A DNA stretch of 64,000 nt from Akebia trifoliata. Taxonomy: Eukaryota > Streptophyta > Magnoliopsida > Ranunculales > Lardizabalaceae. Both the position numbers and the translations under genes were made by a program. The notes beneath the pieces were generated by a model, which saw only the letters and a list, made by a program, of their open reading frames with translations, was not told where the DNA came from and ran no database searches. This document shows, piece after piece, positions 12,858 to 21,845 of the stretch (positions are counted from its first letter, which is position 1; each line of letters begins with the position of its first letter). The stretch is taken from positions 8,679,974 through 8,743,973 of the forward strand of contig CM030716.1 of assembly GCA_017979445.1 (NCBI GenBank), in the 5' to 3' direction.

Positions 12858-13329
12858 GATAAACTAATGTGTTTGCTGGTTGCTGCAATAGCAAAGAAGG
12901 GGATATTATCAAGATCGAAATCCAAGCTATATTGGAAGCAATGCGTTTTGCAAGACGGAGGGAATTCAAACGAATTCTGATTTCATCAGATTCATTGTAC
13001 TCGATCAAGTGCATTAAGGGAGAATTCATACCTTCATGGAAGTATGTAGAAACATTGCTGGATTGCAGACCAAGCTCATTTCTTTGATGAATGTGAATTC
13101 GAATTTCAATGGAGAGAATCAAACAGAGCAGCAGATTATTTAGCGAAATTGGGGGCTGTTTCGAATGGTTTTTTTATATTTCATGATAGTTCTAATGTTC
13201 CTCAAGATCTTCTAAGAATTGTTGAAGAAGATCTACTCTGTATTTACACTCGTTAGTAGTGTTTTCTTAAGGGAGAGGTCCCTTTAACCTCAGCTTACCA
13301 ATCAAAAAAAAAAAAAAAATTTGATAAAC
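12858..13329 (+). mobile_element. 5'-truncated LINE with RNase H fragment
   Basis: The insert (12865-13329) is absent from copy 2, where the sequence runs straight through at about 56464. GATAAAC stands at both borders (12858-12864, 13323-13329), a 7-bp target duplication, and a run of about 15 A precedes the right one. Plus-strand frames give RNase H pieces: 'AILEAMRFARRREFKR', 'SSDSLYSIKCIKGEF', then 'FQWRESNRAADYLAKLGA'. The 3' end 'CAGCTTACCAATC' before the A-run is shared with the LINE remnants ending at 30960 and 59587. Only the last part of ORF2 arrived, as usual for aborted target-primed reverse transcription. Confidence 0.85.
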
Positions 13330-14040
13330 CAACCTCTACGAATTAATCGTGTTCAAGATCAATCAAAGTAGAGAAGTTGTATGTGTAACACAGTGTCGAC
13401 CTAGGACTTTCAACCCCCTATTGTAATAGATGACTTGGTCAAAACAATCACAGTAAAAATTAGAAGAGACACATCGTGAGCTCCTCAAAACATTCTTGAA
13501 GTCCTTGGCAAAGTTGGGCCCTCGATGAAGATTGAAAGTATCTTCTAAAATACCATTAAAGGAGGAAACCTGCCATTCATCCTCTTTGAACCCTAGAGAG
13601 GCTTCGAATTCTCTCATGCAAGCCTCATCACTTCTCCAACCAACTATCTTTGATTCTAATCTTCAACGAAAATTTAAGAAGCATTCCAAATCATCTTGAC
13701 TCTTCACTTGTCGAGAAGTCAAAGAATTCGGGTTCTTTTAACAAAGCAAGCACAAAGTCCCCTACGAGATTGGCCTCTCAGCATAGACTAAAAAAAATCC
13801 ATCATTGTCGAATGAACAAGGCACGGTATATTTAGATGCCTCAACACAATCCGAGGCTGTGGCTTCCCCAAATTTTCAATCACTCAGTGTTATGCCCATC
13901 TCAACTCACAAAACTCATTGTGACTTTCTTAATTCGACGACGGTTAAATCCGTTTTAGAGAAACTTAAAAGAAAAGGTCTGGATAATTGTGATTTTGATG
14001 ACGCGGTCAACTACCGATTGGATTCACTTCCAAGCCCTAC
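13330..14040. other. Unrecognised tract with an ORF seen in both duplicates
   Basis: A plus-strand frame at 13805-14146 (113 codons) contains 'VASPNFQSL' and 'FDDAVNYRLDS'. The counterpart at 56965-57159 keeps most of it but ends earlier at a stop. I do not recognise the protein, and there is no splice-site or start-site support. It may be chance or part of an old retroelement. A minus-strand frame at 13363-13617 is equally unsupported. Confidence 0.3.
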
Positions 14041-14665
14041 TCTTAGGTGCTCACAGCATCCTTACAACTCTATTTCAGGTTTGTGGGTCTTACGCCATAT
14101 GCACTGCTCCACTACAGTCTTTGTGGCCTCCATGCCATCCTTATGAATTTGGTGTCGTGCTTGTGGCTCTAATGTTATCCGTACGATTATGATGTTGTGC
14201 TTGTGGCTCTCACGTCATCCTTACAACTCCAATGCCATCCTTATGGCTCTCAAGTCATCCTTACAACTTTGATGTCATGCTTGTGGCTCTAATGTCATCT
14301 TCGTGACCCCGATATTGCGCGTATGGCTCTCATGTCATCCTCACAGTTCCAACACTGTCTTTACGAAGCTCCTACCGCCATCATAGTGCTCAAGCCATCC
14401 TAACAACATGAGTTGTTAGATCACATGTCATCCCCATGGCATCTAAACCATTTTTTGTGACGCTAAAACCATCCTTATGGAACCGTGAGCTATCATTACA
14501 ACTTTTATGTTATCCTCATGGCACTCATGTCAACCATTCGATTATCAAGTTGTTATTATACTACTCATCAATTACTATGGTGTTACCATTCTCATGGTCC
14601 TTATGTCGTCATCATGGTGCCCAAATCATCAGTGCGATACTTATACCTCTTCACAGTGCTCTTGT
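14040..14665. repeat. 20-bp minisatellite array, copy 1
   Basis: Imperfect units of about 20 bp, of the type CATCCTTATGGCTCTCATGT, follow one another with shared words CATCCT, TGGCTCT and ACAACTC. Reading 14140-14360 gives a nearly unbroken 20-bp rhythm. The array is interrupted at 14671 by the LTR element and continues for a short distance after 29010. The counterpart is 57170-57872. Confidence 0.75.
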
Positions 14666-14670
14666 CATTG

Positions 14671-16149
14671 TGTAGACACCCCATTTTCGCACTCGATATG
14701 TTTGTTACTAGATATGTTTTAGAAATTCTGATTAGGTATCTCAAGCTAACAAAACATTAAAAACTATGTTAGGAAAATATGACCCAAAAACGTGAAAATC
14801 ATCATTTTGAGACAAAAAAAATTTTACGAGAAAAATCACTAAAAAATGATCAAATTACCAAAATACCCTAACATCAAAATATTCCTAGAGTCTACGTTAT
14901 GCTTAGGAAAATCCTTTTGAATAGATAAAATAACAAATTAAAATCAAGTAAACCGTTTAGCCAATTTTTACCAAATTTTACAAAATTACGAAAATACCCC
15001 TCATAGGGCCCACAATCATTTCATACCAAAAATCCATAAATGACACAAATCATAATTCTCATTGAAGTCCTTACGAAAAATCGATTCCAAAACATCGAAA
15101 AACGACCTCAAAACGTAAAAATCCTCTTTGGGGGCAAAATGATAATTTTCCAACCCTAAAAATTCAAATTTTCGAAATTAATAATTAAAATATTAATGAA
15201 CGTAAAGTGAAATCTTAATAAAATAAAATAAATTTTTAAACAAATAAAACCATTTAATTAAGCTCACGGGCCAAATTTTAAATGGTAGCCCACTTGTTCA
15301 AATGAAGCCCACCTGATATTTATTAAAGACCCCTCCATCTGGGGGCTCAAATAATAAAAGATATAATAAAGAGTGTTCTCCCAAAAATTTAAGAAATATA
15401 TTCTTTCATCGTACGTAAGAATCAAAACCCTAAAACCCTAATTCAAAACTTTAATCTCAGAAATTCAATTGATCCATAATTAAACAACCTTATCTTATAT
15501 AAAAGAAACCAAGTCAAAGTAAAAAAGACTCCCAAAAAAATCTATAAATAGGAGCCTCCACAATCCAATCTCACAGGTCAAGAGAAACTTTAGGAAAAAT
15601 ATATTAGAAACACCCCCAGCCTTCCCAAAGCCCTAAATCCGAAGCCCCACCTTCCTACCTAACATCTAAATTCTAGTTTGTGCTCAAAAAACGCCTAGAA
15701 ACCCACCAAAAACACCCGAAACCCTCTAAAAAATACTCAAAAAAAAAAAATAGAAAATACTCAGATATAGGAAAAGGATACCTCATCTTGGAGATCAGAA
15801 GTAAATCTAATGACGAATAAAAAGCAGGAAAACTCGCACAAGGACGCTCTCTGCCAGCTCTGAGGGAACTAGTTGTTGTAATCACCCGGGTAAGTAAGAT
15901 TTTTATTTTTTTAGGTCATTTTTAGTAATGTAATAAATTTTTAGAAAAGTAGAGACCAACGTTTGCCTGGCAGGATCGGTGGTTAACACCTTCCAATCCC
16001 GTAACATGATCTCTGAACCCTTTCTTTTCATAGATTAGTAATTTTTTTTCATTTTGAGTCATGTTTCGGTTCCTAGACCGTAAAACTAAGTGACGATTCC
16101 CAAACCCAAAAAAAAGGGATCCACAACCCGCGGATCGATGACACTTTTA
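14671..16149 (+). repeat. 5' LTR of the LARD-like element
   Basis: It starts TGTAGACACC and ends just before the PBS-like motif. It aligns along its length with 27446-29004. A TATA box (TATAAATA, 15543-15550) sits where the LTR promoter would be; the equivalent in the 3' LTR is at 28399-28406. Length is 1479 bp against 1559 bp for the 3' LTR; most of the extra length is near the LTR start. Confidence 0.88.
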
Positions 16150-16150
16150 A

Positions 16151-16165
16151 TGGCGACTCCACTGG
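16151..16165 (+). other. Primer-binding-site-like sequence
   Basis: TGGCGACTCCACTGG follows the 5' LTR after one base. Plant Tat/Ogre-type gypsy elements are known for a primer-binding site of this kind. The tRNA partner was not checked. Confidence 0.65.
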
Positions 16166-16706
16166 AAAATGTTTAAGGATCAAACTTGAAATCTTCAAAA
16201 AATTATTGCATTGTTAAATAGGCCTATTTTTTATATTTTATTTGTTTTTTATTTAATTAATTTTATTTTTTTAGGGTATGTTAGTAGAATTTTTTAGTTA
16301 AGTAATTTTATTTTTTATTTATTTTAGATTTTTTATGTTATCAATTCCAAGAATAATGAAAGATTTAAAGTTGACATATGAGATCTATGAAGAGAGAAAG
16401 AGAAACAAATCGTGGGTTGCTATAAAGAAATTTTATATATATATAATTTGTGTTTGGTATAAAAAAATATTTTTTTTTCTTTTTTTTCATCGGTGTTTTT
16501 GTACACTGTTAGTAACAGCAAGAATAAAAAAAATTTAAAAAAAAGTGAAACTTTGAGAAAAGGGAAATCTGGTAAAGGGCATAGCAGCCACACAAGTTAA
16601 AAGAAAAAAAAGGAGACTATTTGGGTGGAGGTATATATATAAAAAATGCATATATTCCCCCTACCCCAACTACTACCCCCCCCCCCTCCCCCTCCCCCTC
16701 CTCTCT

Positions 16707-16746
<40 letters not shown>

Positions 16747-16865
16747 CTACTTGTTGGATTGGATGGATACGGAGAAGAATGTGCGACTGATTAAGTCAGT
16801 TGTTTTGAACACAAGAACTCAAGAACAGTACCACCACCGCCATCAATGGAGCGAATGGGTGTCAT
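16166..16865. other. LARD interior, 5' part, with C-rich and CT tracts
   Basis: No gene is seen. The first 450 bases are T-rich leader sequence. At about 16676-16702 there is a C-rich run broken by single T residues, followed to 16741 by CT repeats. The minus strand of the C-rich run has G-quadruplex potential. A short plus-strand frame from 16763 leads into the gene-fragment chimera that follows; I do not recognise its first 30 codons. Confidence 0.5.
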
Positions 16866-17329
16866 CCTTTGGATGAGGAATCTCTAGTCAAATACATAAA
16901 AACTACACCTTCCATGTACTTAAAGCTCAGGAATCATCTCGAAAACTTGAACATTAAAGAAGTTGGAGACGGAAATCTGAACTTCGTCTACATCGTCGCA
17001 GGATCTGCTGATTTTTTCGTCATCAAAAAGTTGCTGAATTTTGTGGGAACATGGATTCATATAGGCTCACTGAGCAGGCTGTTCGGGAGGACAATAAGTT
17101 GAAGCTTGAAGATGCCGAGTTGAAATCCATGGCCTGTGAGAGAGCACAAGCCCTAATACGTGGAGATCTACATACTGGTTCTGTCATGGTAAAACCAGGG
17201 ACAATGTTTGACAATGTCCTAGTTTCCGATGATCTGGATTATGCGAAGAAGTTGGCCGAAGGAACATGGGGCAAGCAGAAAGATACTGAGAAGGCAGCGT
17301 TTGATGAGGAAGAGAGAGAGAGAGATTGA
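16866..17329 (+). pseudogene. Chimera of methylthioribose kinase and calreticulin fragments
   Basis: Frame 1 (from 16866) gives the N-terminal part of plant methylthioribose kinase, the methionine-salvage enzyme that phosphorylates methylthioribose: 'PLDEESLVKYIKTTPS', then the nucleotide-binding loop 'KEVGDGNLNFVYIV' and 'FVIKK'. About 120 residues are then missing. A second frame (from about 17033) resumes with 'EFCGN', 'YRLTEQ', a further gap, '[17 protein letters not shown]' and the catalytic-loop motif '[10 protein letters not shown]', with IRGD where IHGD is usual. Immediately after VMV the same frame becomes calreticulin C-terminal sequence, '[12 protein letters not shown]', '[15 protein letters not shown]', 'EKAAFDE', ending in an acidic-basic tail and TGA at 17327. 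The pieces carry no visible introns. It cannot be a working kinase or chaperone. Family matches are from memory of conserved motifs, not a search. Confidence 0.82.
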
Positions 17330-17526
17330 GTGAGGTGTGATCTGAGTGAGTCTGGCAGCAACATATGTAAAAGAGGTTGTGTCATTTTTGGGTTGCTGGC
17401 AGCAACATAAGAAAAAAAAATTGTTAAGTATGTGTTGCTGGCAGGATGTTGGGTGGGTTGGTAGTAACAAAAGAGTTGTGTGTTGGCAGCAAAACAAAAA
17501 AGAACAAGCACGTGGCAGCAACACAC
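17330..17526. repeat. Spaced repeats of a GTTGCTGGCAGCAAC-like word
   Basis: The near-palindromic word or parts of it occur about five times: 17351, 17392-17406, 17433-17444, 17481-17491 and 17511-17522, roughly 30-50 bases apart. It separates the gene-fragment chimera from a long TA microsatellite. Function is unknown; it could be the sub-terminal repeat of a transposon end. Confidence 0.5.
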
Positions 17527-17528
17527 AA

Positions 17529-17590
<62 letters not shown>
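17527..17590. repeat. (TA)n microsatellite
   Basis: About 30 TA units with one CA interruption near the left end. It forms the left border of the tandem MITE cluster and is the longest TA run in the window. Confidence 0.95.
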
Positions 17591-17592
<2 letters not shown>

Positions 17593-17971
17593 GTCCCGTT
17601 CGCCACCCTTAGTTTTACCACACACTTTAACAAACGCGTTTTGTCTTACATGGGTTAGAAGTTTCGGAATGAGCTGATTTTTGGTGAGGATGATCTCTAT
17701 GGTGAGGAGATCATCCTCACCAAAAATCAGCTCATTCCAAAACTTCTAACCCCATCAAAATTGATTTACAAAAAATGGACGATCCACGATTTTTCAACGT
17801 GTAAACATGGGGCTAAACATTTCGGAATGGGCTGATTTTTGGGGATGATGATCTTCTAATCATAGAGATCATCCTCACCAAAAATCAGCTCATTCTAAAA
17901 CTTCTAACCCATGTAGGACAAAAAACGTTTGTTAAAGTGTGTGGTAAAACTTAGGGTGCTGAACATTTCCA
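17591..17971 (-). mobile_element. TA-flanked fold-back MITE A
   Basis: It starts GGGTCCCGTTCGCCACCC after (TA)n and ends GGTGCTGAACATTTCC. Inside are two long hairpins, each with the arm 'GCTGATTTTTGGTGAGGATG' and its complement. It is the mirror image of element B, which begins at the next base with no TA between. Private variants shared with B and F (for example TTTTAGAATG in the outer arm) indicate a recent common source. No coding capacity. Confidence 0.85.
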
Positions 17972-18335
17972 GGGAAATGTTCAGCACCCTAAGTTTTACC
18001 ACACACTTTAACAAACGTTTTTTGTCCTACATGGGTTAGAAGTTTTAGAATGAGCTGATTTTTGGTGAGGATGATCTCTATGATTAGAAGATCATCATCC
18101 CCAAAAATCAGCCCATTCCGAAATGTTTAGCCCCATGTTTACACGTTGAAAAATCGTGGATCGTCCATTTTTTGTAAATCAATTTTGATGGGGTTAGAAG
18201 TTTTGGAATGAGCTGATTTTTGGTGAGGATGATCATCCTCACCAAAAATCAGCTCATTCCGAAACTTCTAACCCATGTAAGACAAAACGCGTTTGTTAAA
18301 GTGTGTGGTAAAACTAAGGGTGGCGAACGGGACCC
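17972..18335 (+). mobile_element. TA-flanked fold-back MITE B
   Basis: It starts GGGAAATGTTCAGCACCC and ends GGCGAACGGGACCC, followed by (TA)n. It is the inverted counterpart of A, so A and B together make an imperfect palindrome of about 745 bp centred near 17971. Its right hairpin has lost the loop bases kept in F (GATCTCCTCACCATAGAG), leaving two arms almost touching near 18236. Confidence 0.85.
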
Positions 18336-18353
18336 TATATATATATATATATA

Positions 18354-18719
18354 GGGTCCCTTTCAGCAACAAACATTTTGACAAACATTTTGGCAAAACA
18401 TTTTTCAAAACATGGGTTAGAGGTTTTGGAATGGGCTGATTTTTGGTGAGGATGATCTCTACGGTGAGGAGATCATCATCATAAAAAATCAGCCCATTCC
18501 AAAACTTCTAGCCCCACGTTTACAAGTTGAAAAATCGTGGACTGTCTATTTTTTGTAAACAATTTTTGATAGGTTAGAAGTTTTGGAATGGGCTGATTTT
18601 TTATGATGATGATCTCCTCACCGTAGAGATCATCCTCACCAAAAATCAGTCCATTCCAAAACCTCTAACCCATATTTTGAAAAATGTTTTGCCAAAATGT
18701 TTGTTGCTGAATATTTCCC
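18354..18719. mobile_element. TA-flanked fold-back MITE C (second subfamily)
   Basis: It starts GGGTCCCTTTCAGCAAC and ends TTGCTGAATATTTCCC, with (TA)n on both sides (18336-18353, 18720-18739). Internal hairpins are of the same design as A and B but the termini differ. Element J (52781-53157) is its close relative in GDSL intron 4. Confidence 0.85.
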
Positions 18720-18739
18720 ATATATATATATATATATAT

Positions 18740-19923
18740 GGGAGGCGTTCAGCGCCTTCTATTTTATCAATCGTTTTAACAAAAGAACCTCCCTCGTTGG
18801 ATATTGTTGAATTGGACAGTCGAGATTGGCAAACATTTTTAAGCCGTCGGATATAGTATAATCAGATGGATCAGATTCAATTTAACGTATAAATCGTAAG
18901 TTATATAATATTTACAGCGCCACCCTTCTTCTTTCATGTATTTAGTGCCCCATCCCTATCTCTTTAAAACCAATTATTTTTACAGAGTGAGAATTCTCTC
19001 ATTCTCTCTCTCTCGACAGACGTCTTCTCTCTCACTCTCTCAAACACTCTCTCGATCGATAGAACCCCTCTCTCTCTCTCTTTCACTCTCTTTCACTCTC
19101 TCTCATTCTCTCAAACCCTCTCTCTCACTCTCTTTCACTCTCTGTTATTTCTGTCGAACCCTCTCTCCATCGTCTCTCTCGTGTTCAAACCCTCTCTCTC
19201 TCTTTCTCTCGCGAACTCTCTCATTCTTTCTTGGTTTTTCTCTCGTTCTCGCTCTCACTCTCTCATTCTCTCTCAATTTCACTGAACTCATTTTTGAAAA
19301 TGAGCTAAAATGGGATGCGACAAAACCCCACCCAGGCAAAATCAACTACACCTTAGCTGACTAGATGTTGGAATTCATTTGAGCCAACAAAATTATCACC
19401 AGGGGCTACAAAATGCTTCATTTTGATTTCTACGAGAAACGACTTGGTCCTGATGCAACCTTGCATTTCTTCAAGACTGCTCACGAAATGTCGTTCGTGT
19501 TTCGTGCGAGGGAGAAAACGAGAACGAGAGAGATCGCTTATTTGAGTGTTTTAGCGAGTGTTTCAGGCGAGAGGGAGAGAGAAAAAGGGTTCAGTTCTAT
19601 CGAGTCGATAGAGAGAGAGAGAGAGAGGTTCGAGGATTTCAGCGGAGAGAGAGAGAGTTCGAGGTTTCAGCGGAGCGAGCGAGCGAGAGAGAGAGAGTTC
19701 GAAGGTTTCAGAGAGAGAGAGAGAGAGAGAGAGGAGACGAGAACTCTCTCCGTTGTTGTAATTGTGCCAGGGAGGTGGCACTAATAATCACAAAAATGAG
19801 GGATGGCACTGTAAAAAATAATAAATTATAACTTAAACGCAATCAACAATCTCGACCATCCAATCGTTATATATCTAATGGTCGAGCTTCTTTTGTTAAA
19901 ACAGATGCCTCCGAACGCCTCCC
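18740..19923. mobile_element. TA-flanked element D carrying a host gene fragment
   Basis: 1184 bp. Inverted ends are GGGAGGCGTTCAGCGCC at the left and TGCCTCCGAACGCCTCCC at the right, each beside (TA)n. The left half contains CT-rich sequence (about 18990-19280) and the right half GA-rich sequence (about 19510-19745), so the arms are roughly complementary. Between them, about 19285-19495, lies a GH10 xylanase fragment. This is the organisation of a Pack-type element, a non-autonomous DNA transposon that has taken up host coding sequence. No transposase is present. Confidence 0.82.
19285..19495 (+). pseudogene. GH10 endo-1,4-beta-xylanase fragment inside element D
   Basis: The plus-strand frame reads 'FENELKWDATKPHPGKINYT', 'MLEF', 'ITRGYK', then 'LHFDFYEKRLGPDATLHFF'. 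These correspond to two separated segments of plant GH10 xylanases, which cut xylan in cell walls: the 'FENEMKW...GK.NYT..DAML.F' stretch and the 'LHF.FFE..LG.(N/D)A' stretch after the proton-donor region. The part between, including the usual proton-donor segment, is deleted. Stops TAG and TGA interrupt it after 'LAD' and after 'EFI'. No activity is possible. The match is from recognition of conserved words. Confidence 0.78.
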
Positions 19924-19940
19924 TATATATATATATATAT

Positions 19941-20349
19941 GGGGGCGGTTCAAGGGCCATCTGAGAAACCGTCTAAGAAAACTTTCGTTTTTCAAAATAA
20001 GGGTTAGAGGTTTTGGATTGAGCTGATTTTTTGCAAGGATGGTCACTATGATGAGAAGATCATCCTCACAAAAAATCAGCTCAATCAGAAACTTGTAAAT
20101 CCATCAAAAGTGATTTACAAATTAGTGATAAAAAGTGATAAAAAATCGACGGTCCACATTCTAAATCACTTTTAACGGGGTTAGAAGTTTCAGATTGAGC
20201 TGATTTTTTTTTTGGATGATCTTCCCATCATAGAGATCATCCTCACAAAAAATCAGCTCAATCCAAAATTTCTAACCCATATTTTAAAATTTTATTTACC
20301 GTCGAAAGTTTTCTTAGACGGTTTCTCAGACGGCCCTTGAACCTGACCC
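19941..20349. mobile_element. TA-flanked fold-back MITE E (third subfamily)
   Basis: It starts GGGGGCGGTTCAAGGGCC and ends GGCCCTTGAACCTGACCC, with (TA)n on both sides. Its ends resemble those of 61880-62290, which has a perfect 9-bp target duplication in ordinary sequence. Internal hairpin arms contain 'GAGCTGATTTTTTGCAAGGA' and related words. Confidence 0.85.
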
Positions 20350-20365
20350 TATATATATATATATA

Positions 20366-20746
20366 GGGAAATGTTCAGCACCCTAAGTTTTACCACACAC
20401 TTTAACAAATGTTTTTTGTCCTACATGGGTTAGAAGTTTTAGAATGAGCTGATTTTTGGTGAGGATGATCTCTATGATTAGAAGATCATCCTCCCCAAAA
20501 ATCAGCCCATTCCGAAATGTTTAGCCCCATGTTTACACGTTGAAAAATCGTGGACCGTCCATTTTTTGTAAATCAATTTTGATGGGGTTAGAAGTTTTGG
20601 AATGAGTTGATTTTTGGTGAGGATGATCTCCTCACCATAGAGATCATCCTCACCAAAAATCAGCTCATTCCGAAACTTCTAACCCATGTAAGACAAAACG
20701 CGTTTGTTAAAGTGTGTGGTAAAACTAAGGGTGGCGAACGGGACCC
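20366..20746 (+). mobile_element. TA-flanked fold-back MITE F
   Basis: It starts GGGAAATGTTCAGCACCC and ends GGCGAACGGGACCC between (TA)n runs. It is very close to B, but keeps the right-hand hairpin loop that B has lost. Confidence 0.85.
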
Positions 20747-20762
20747 ATATATATATATATAT

Positions 20763-21150
20763 GGGAGCGGTTCAGCAACCCTAAAGTTTGCCAAGTTTGG
20801 TGCCAAACATTTTTTGTAAATCACTTTTGATGGGATTAGAAGTTTTGGAATATGCTGATTTTTTGTGAGGATGATCTTTATAGTGAGGAGATCATCCTCA
20901 CAAAAAATCAGCTCATTTTAAAACTTCTAACCCTAATTTACAAGTTGAAGAATTGTGGACCGTCCAATTTTTATAAATCACTTTTGATGGGGTTAGAAGT
21001 TTTGGAATATGCTGATTTTTGATGAGGATGATCTCCTCATCATAGAGATCATCCTCACAAAAAATCAGCTCATTCCAAAGTTTATAACTCATATTTTGAA
21101 AAATGTTTGGCACCAAACTTGGCAAACTTTAGGGCTGCTGAACCGTCCCC
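20763..21150. mobile_element. TA-flanked fold-back MITE G (fourth subfamily)
   Basis: It starts GGGAGCGGTTCAGCAACCC and ends GGGCTGCTGAACCGTCCCC between (TA)n runs. It shares the two-hairpin design and the 'AAAATCAGCTCATT' arms with its neighbours. Confidence 0.85.
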
Positions 21151-21169
21151 TATATATATATATATATAT

Positions 21170-21550
21170 GGGAAATGTTCAGCACCCTAAGTTTTACCAC
21201 ATACTTTAACAAACGTTTTTTGTCCTACATGGGTTAGAAGTTTTGGAATGGGCTGATTTTTGGTGAGGATGATCTCTATGATTAGAAGATCATCCTCCCC
21301 AAAAATCAGCCAATTCCGAAATGTTTAACCCCATGTCTACAAGTTGAAAAATCGTGAACCGTCCATTTTTTGTAAATCATTTTTGATGGGGTTAGAAGTT
21401 TTGGAATGAGCTGATTTTTGGTGAGGGTGATCTCCTCACCATAGAGATCATCCTCACCAAAAATCAGCCCATTCCGAAACTTCTAACCCATGTAGGACAA
21501 AACGCGTTTGGTAAAGTGTGTGGTAAAACTTAGGGTGCCGAACGGGACCC
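21170..21550 (+). mobile_element. TA-flanked fold-back MITE H
   Basis: It starts GGGAAATGTTCAGCACCC and ends GTGCCGAACGGGACCC between (TA)n runs, about 20 bp of TA on each side. It belongs to the same subfamily as B, F, I and M. Confidence 0.85.
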
Positions 21551-21569
21551 TATATATATATATATATAT

Positions 21570-21792
21570 GGGAAATGTTCAGCACCCTAAGTTTTACCAC
21601 ACACTTTAACAAATGTTTTTTGTCCTACATGGGTTAGAAGTTTTGGAATGGGCTGATTTTTGGTGAGGATGATCTCTATGATTAGAAGATCATCCTCCCC
21701 AAAAATCAGCCCATTCTGAAACTTCTAACTCATGTAGGACAAAACGCGTTTGTTAAAGTGTGTGGTAAAACTTAGGGTGCCGAACGGGACCC
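21570..21792 (+). mobile_element. TA-flanked fold-back MITE I, internally deleted
   Basis: 223 bp. It has the same ends as H but one of the two hairpins is missing: the left hairpin's closing arm runs directly into the right terminal arm. Deletion between homologous hairpin arms would explain it. Confidence 0.82.

Positions 21793-21840
<48 letters not shown>
21793..21840. repeat. (TA)n followed by a poly-T run
   Basis: About 11 TA units followed by about 26 T residues close the MITE cluster. The T run could be the minus-strand tail of a retroposon, but no retroposon body was recognised beside it. Confidence 0.85.

Positions 21841-21845
<5 letters not shown>

Noticed and set aside
17424..17658. 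Several overlapping frames with long alternating Ile-Tyr runs
   Set aside because: They are translations of the (TA)n microsatellite and change with repeat length; no gene.
18936..19364. 142-codon serine/leucine-rich frame as a gene
   Set aside because: Most of it is CT-repeat translation; only the last part corresponds to the captured xylanase fragment, with stops following.
20607..21209. Short frames in both strands across the MITE cluster
   Set aside because: They follow hairpin arms and recur in every element; no motif or start context.
17591..21792. CRISPR-like array (regular repeats with spacers)
   Set aside because: Units are 220-1180 bp fold-back transposons with TA between them in a plant genome, not short repeats with unique spacers.
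17591..21792. Stowaway (Tc1/mariner) MITEs because of TA flanks
   Set aside because: Relatives outside TA tracts have 9-bp duplications and the ends do not begin with the Stowaway CTCCCTCC motif.
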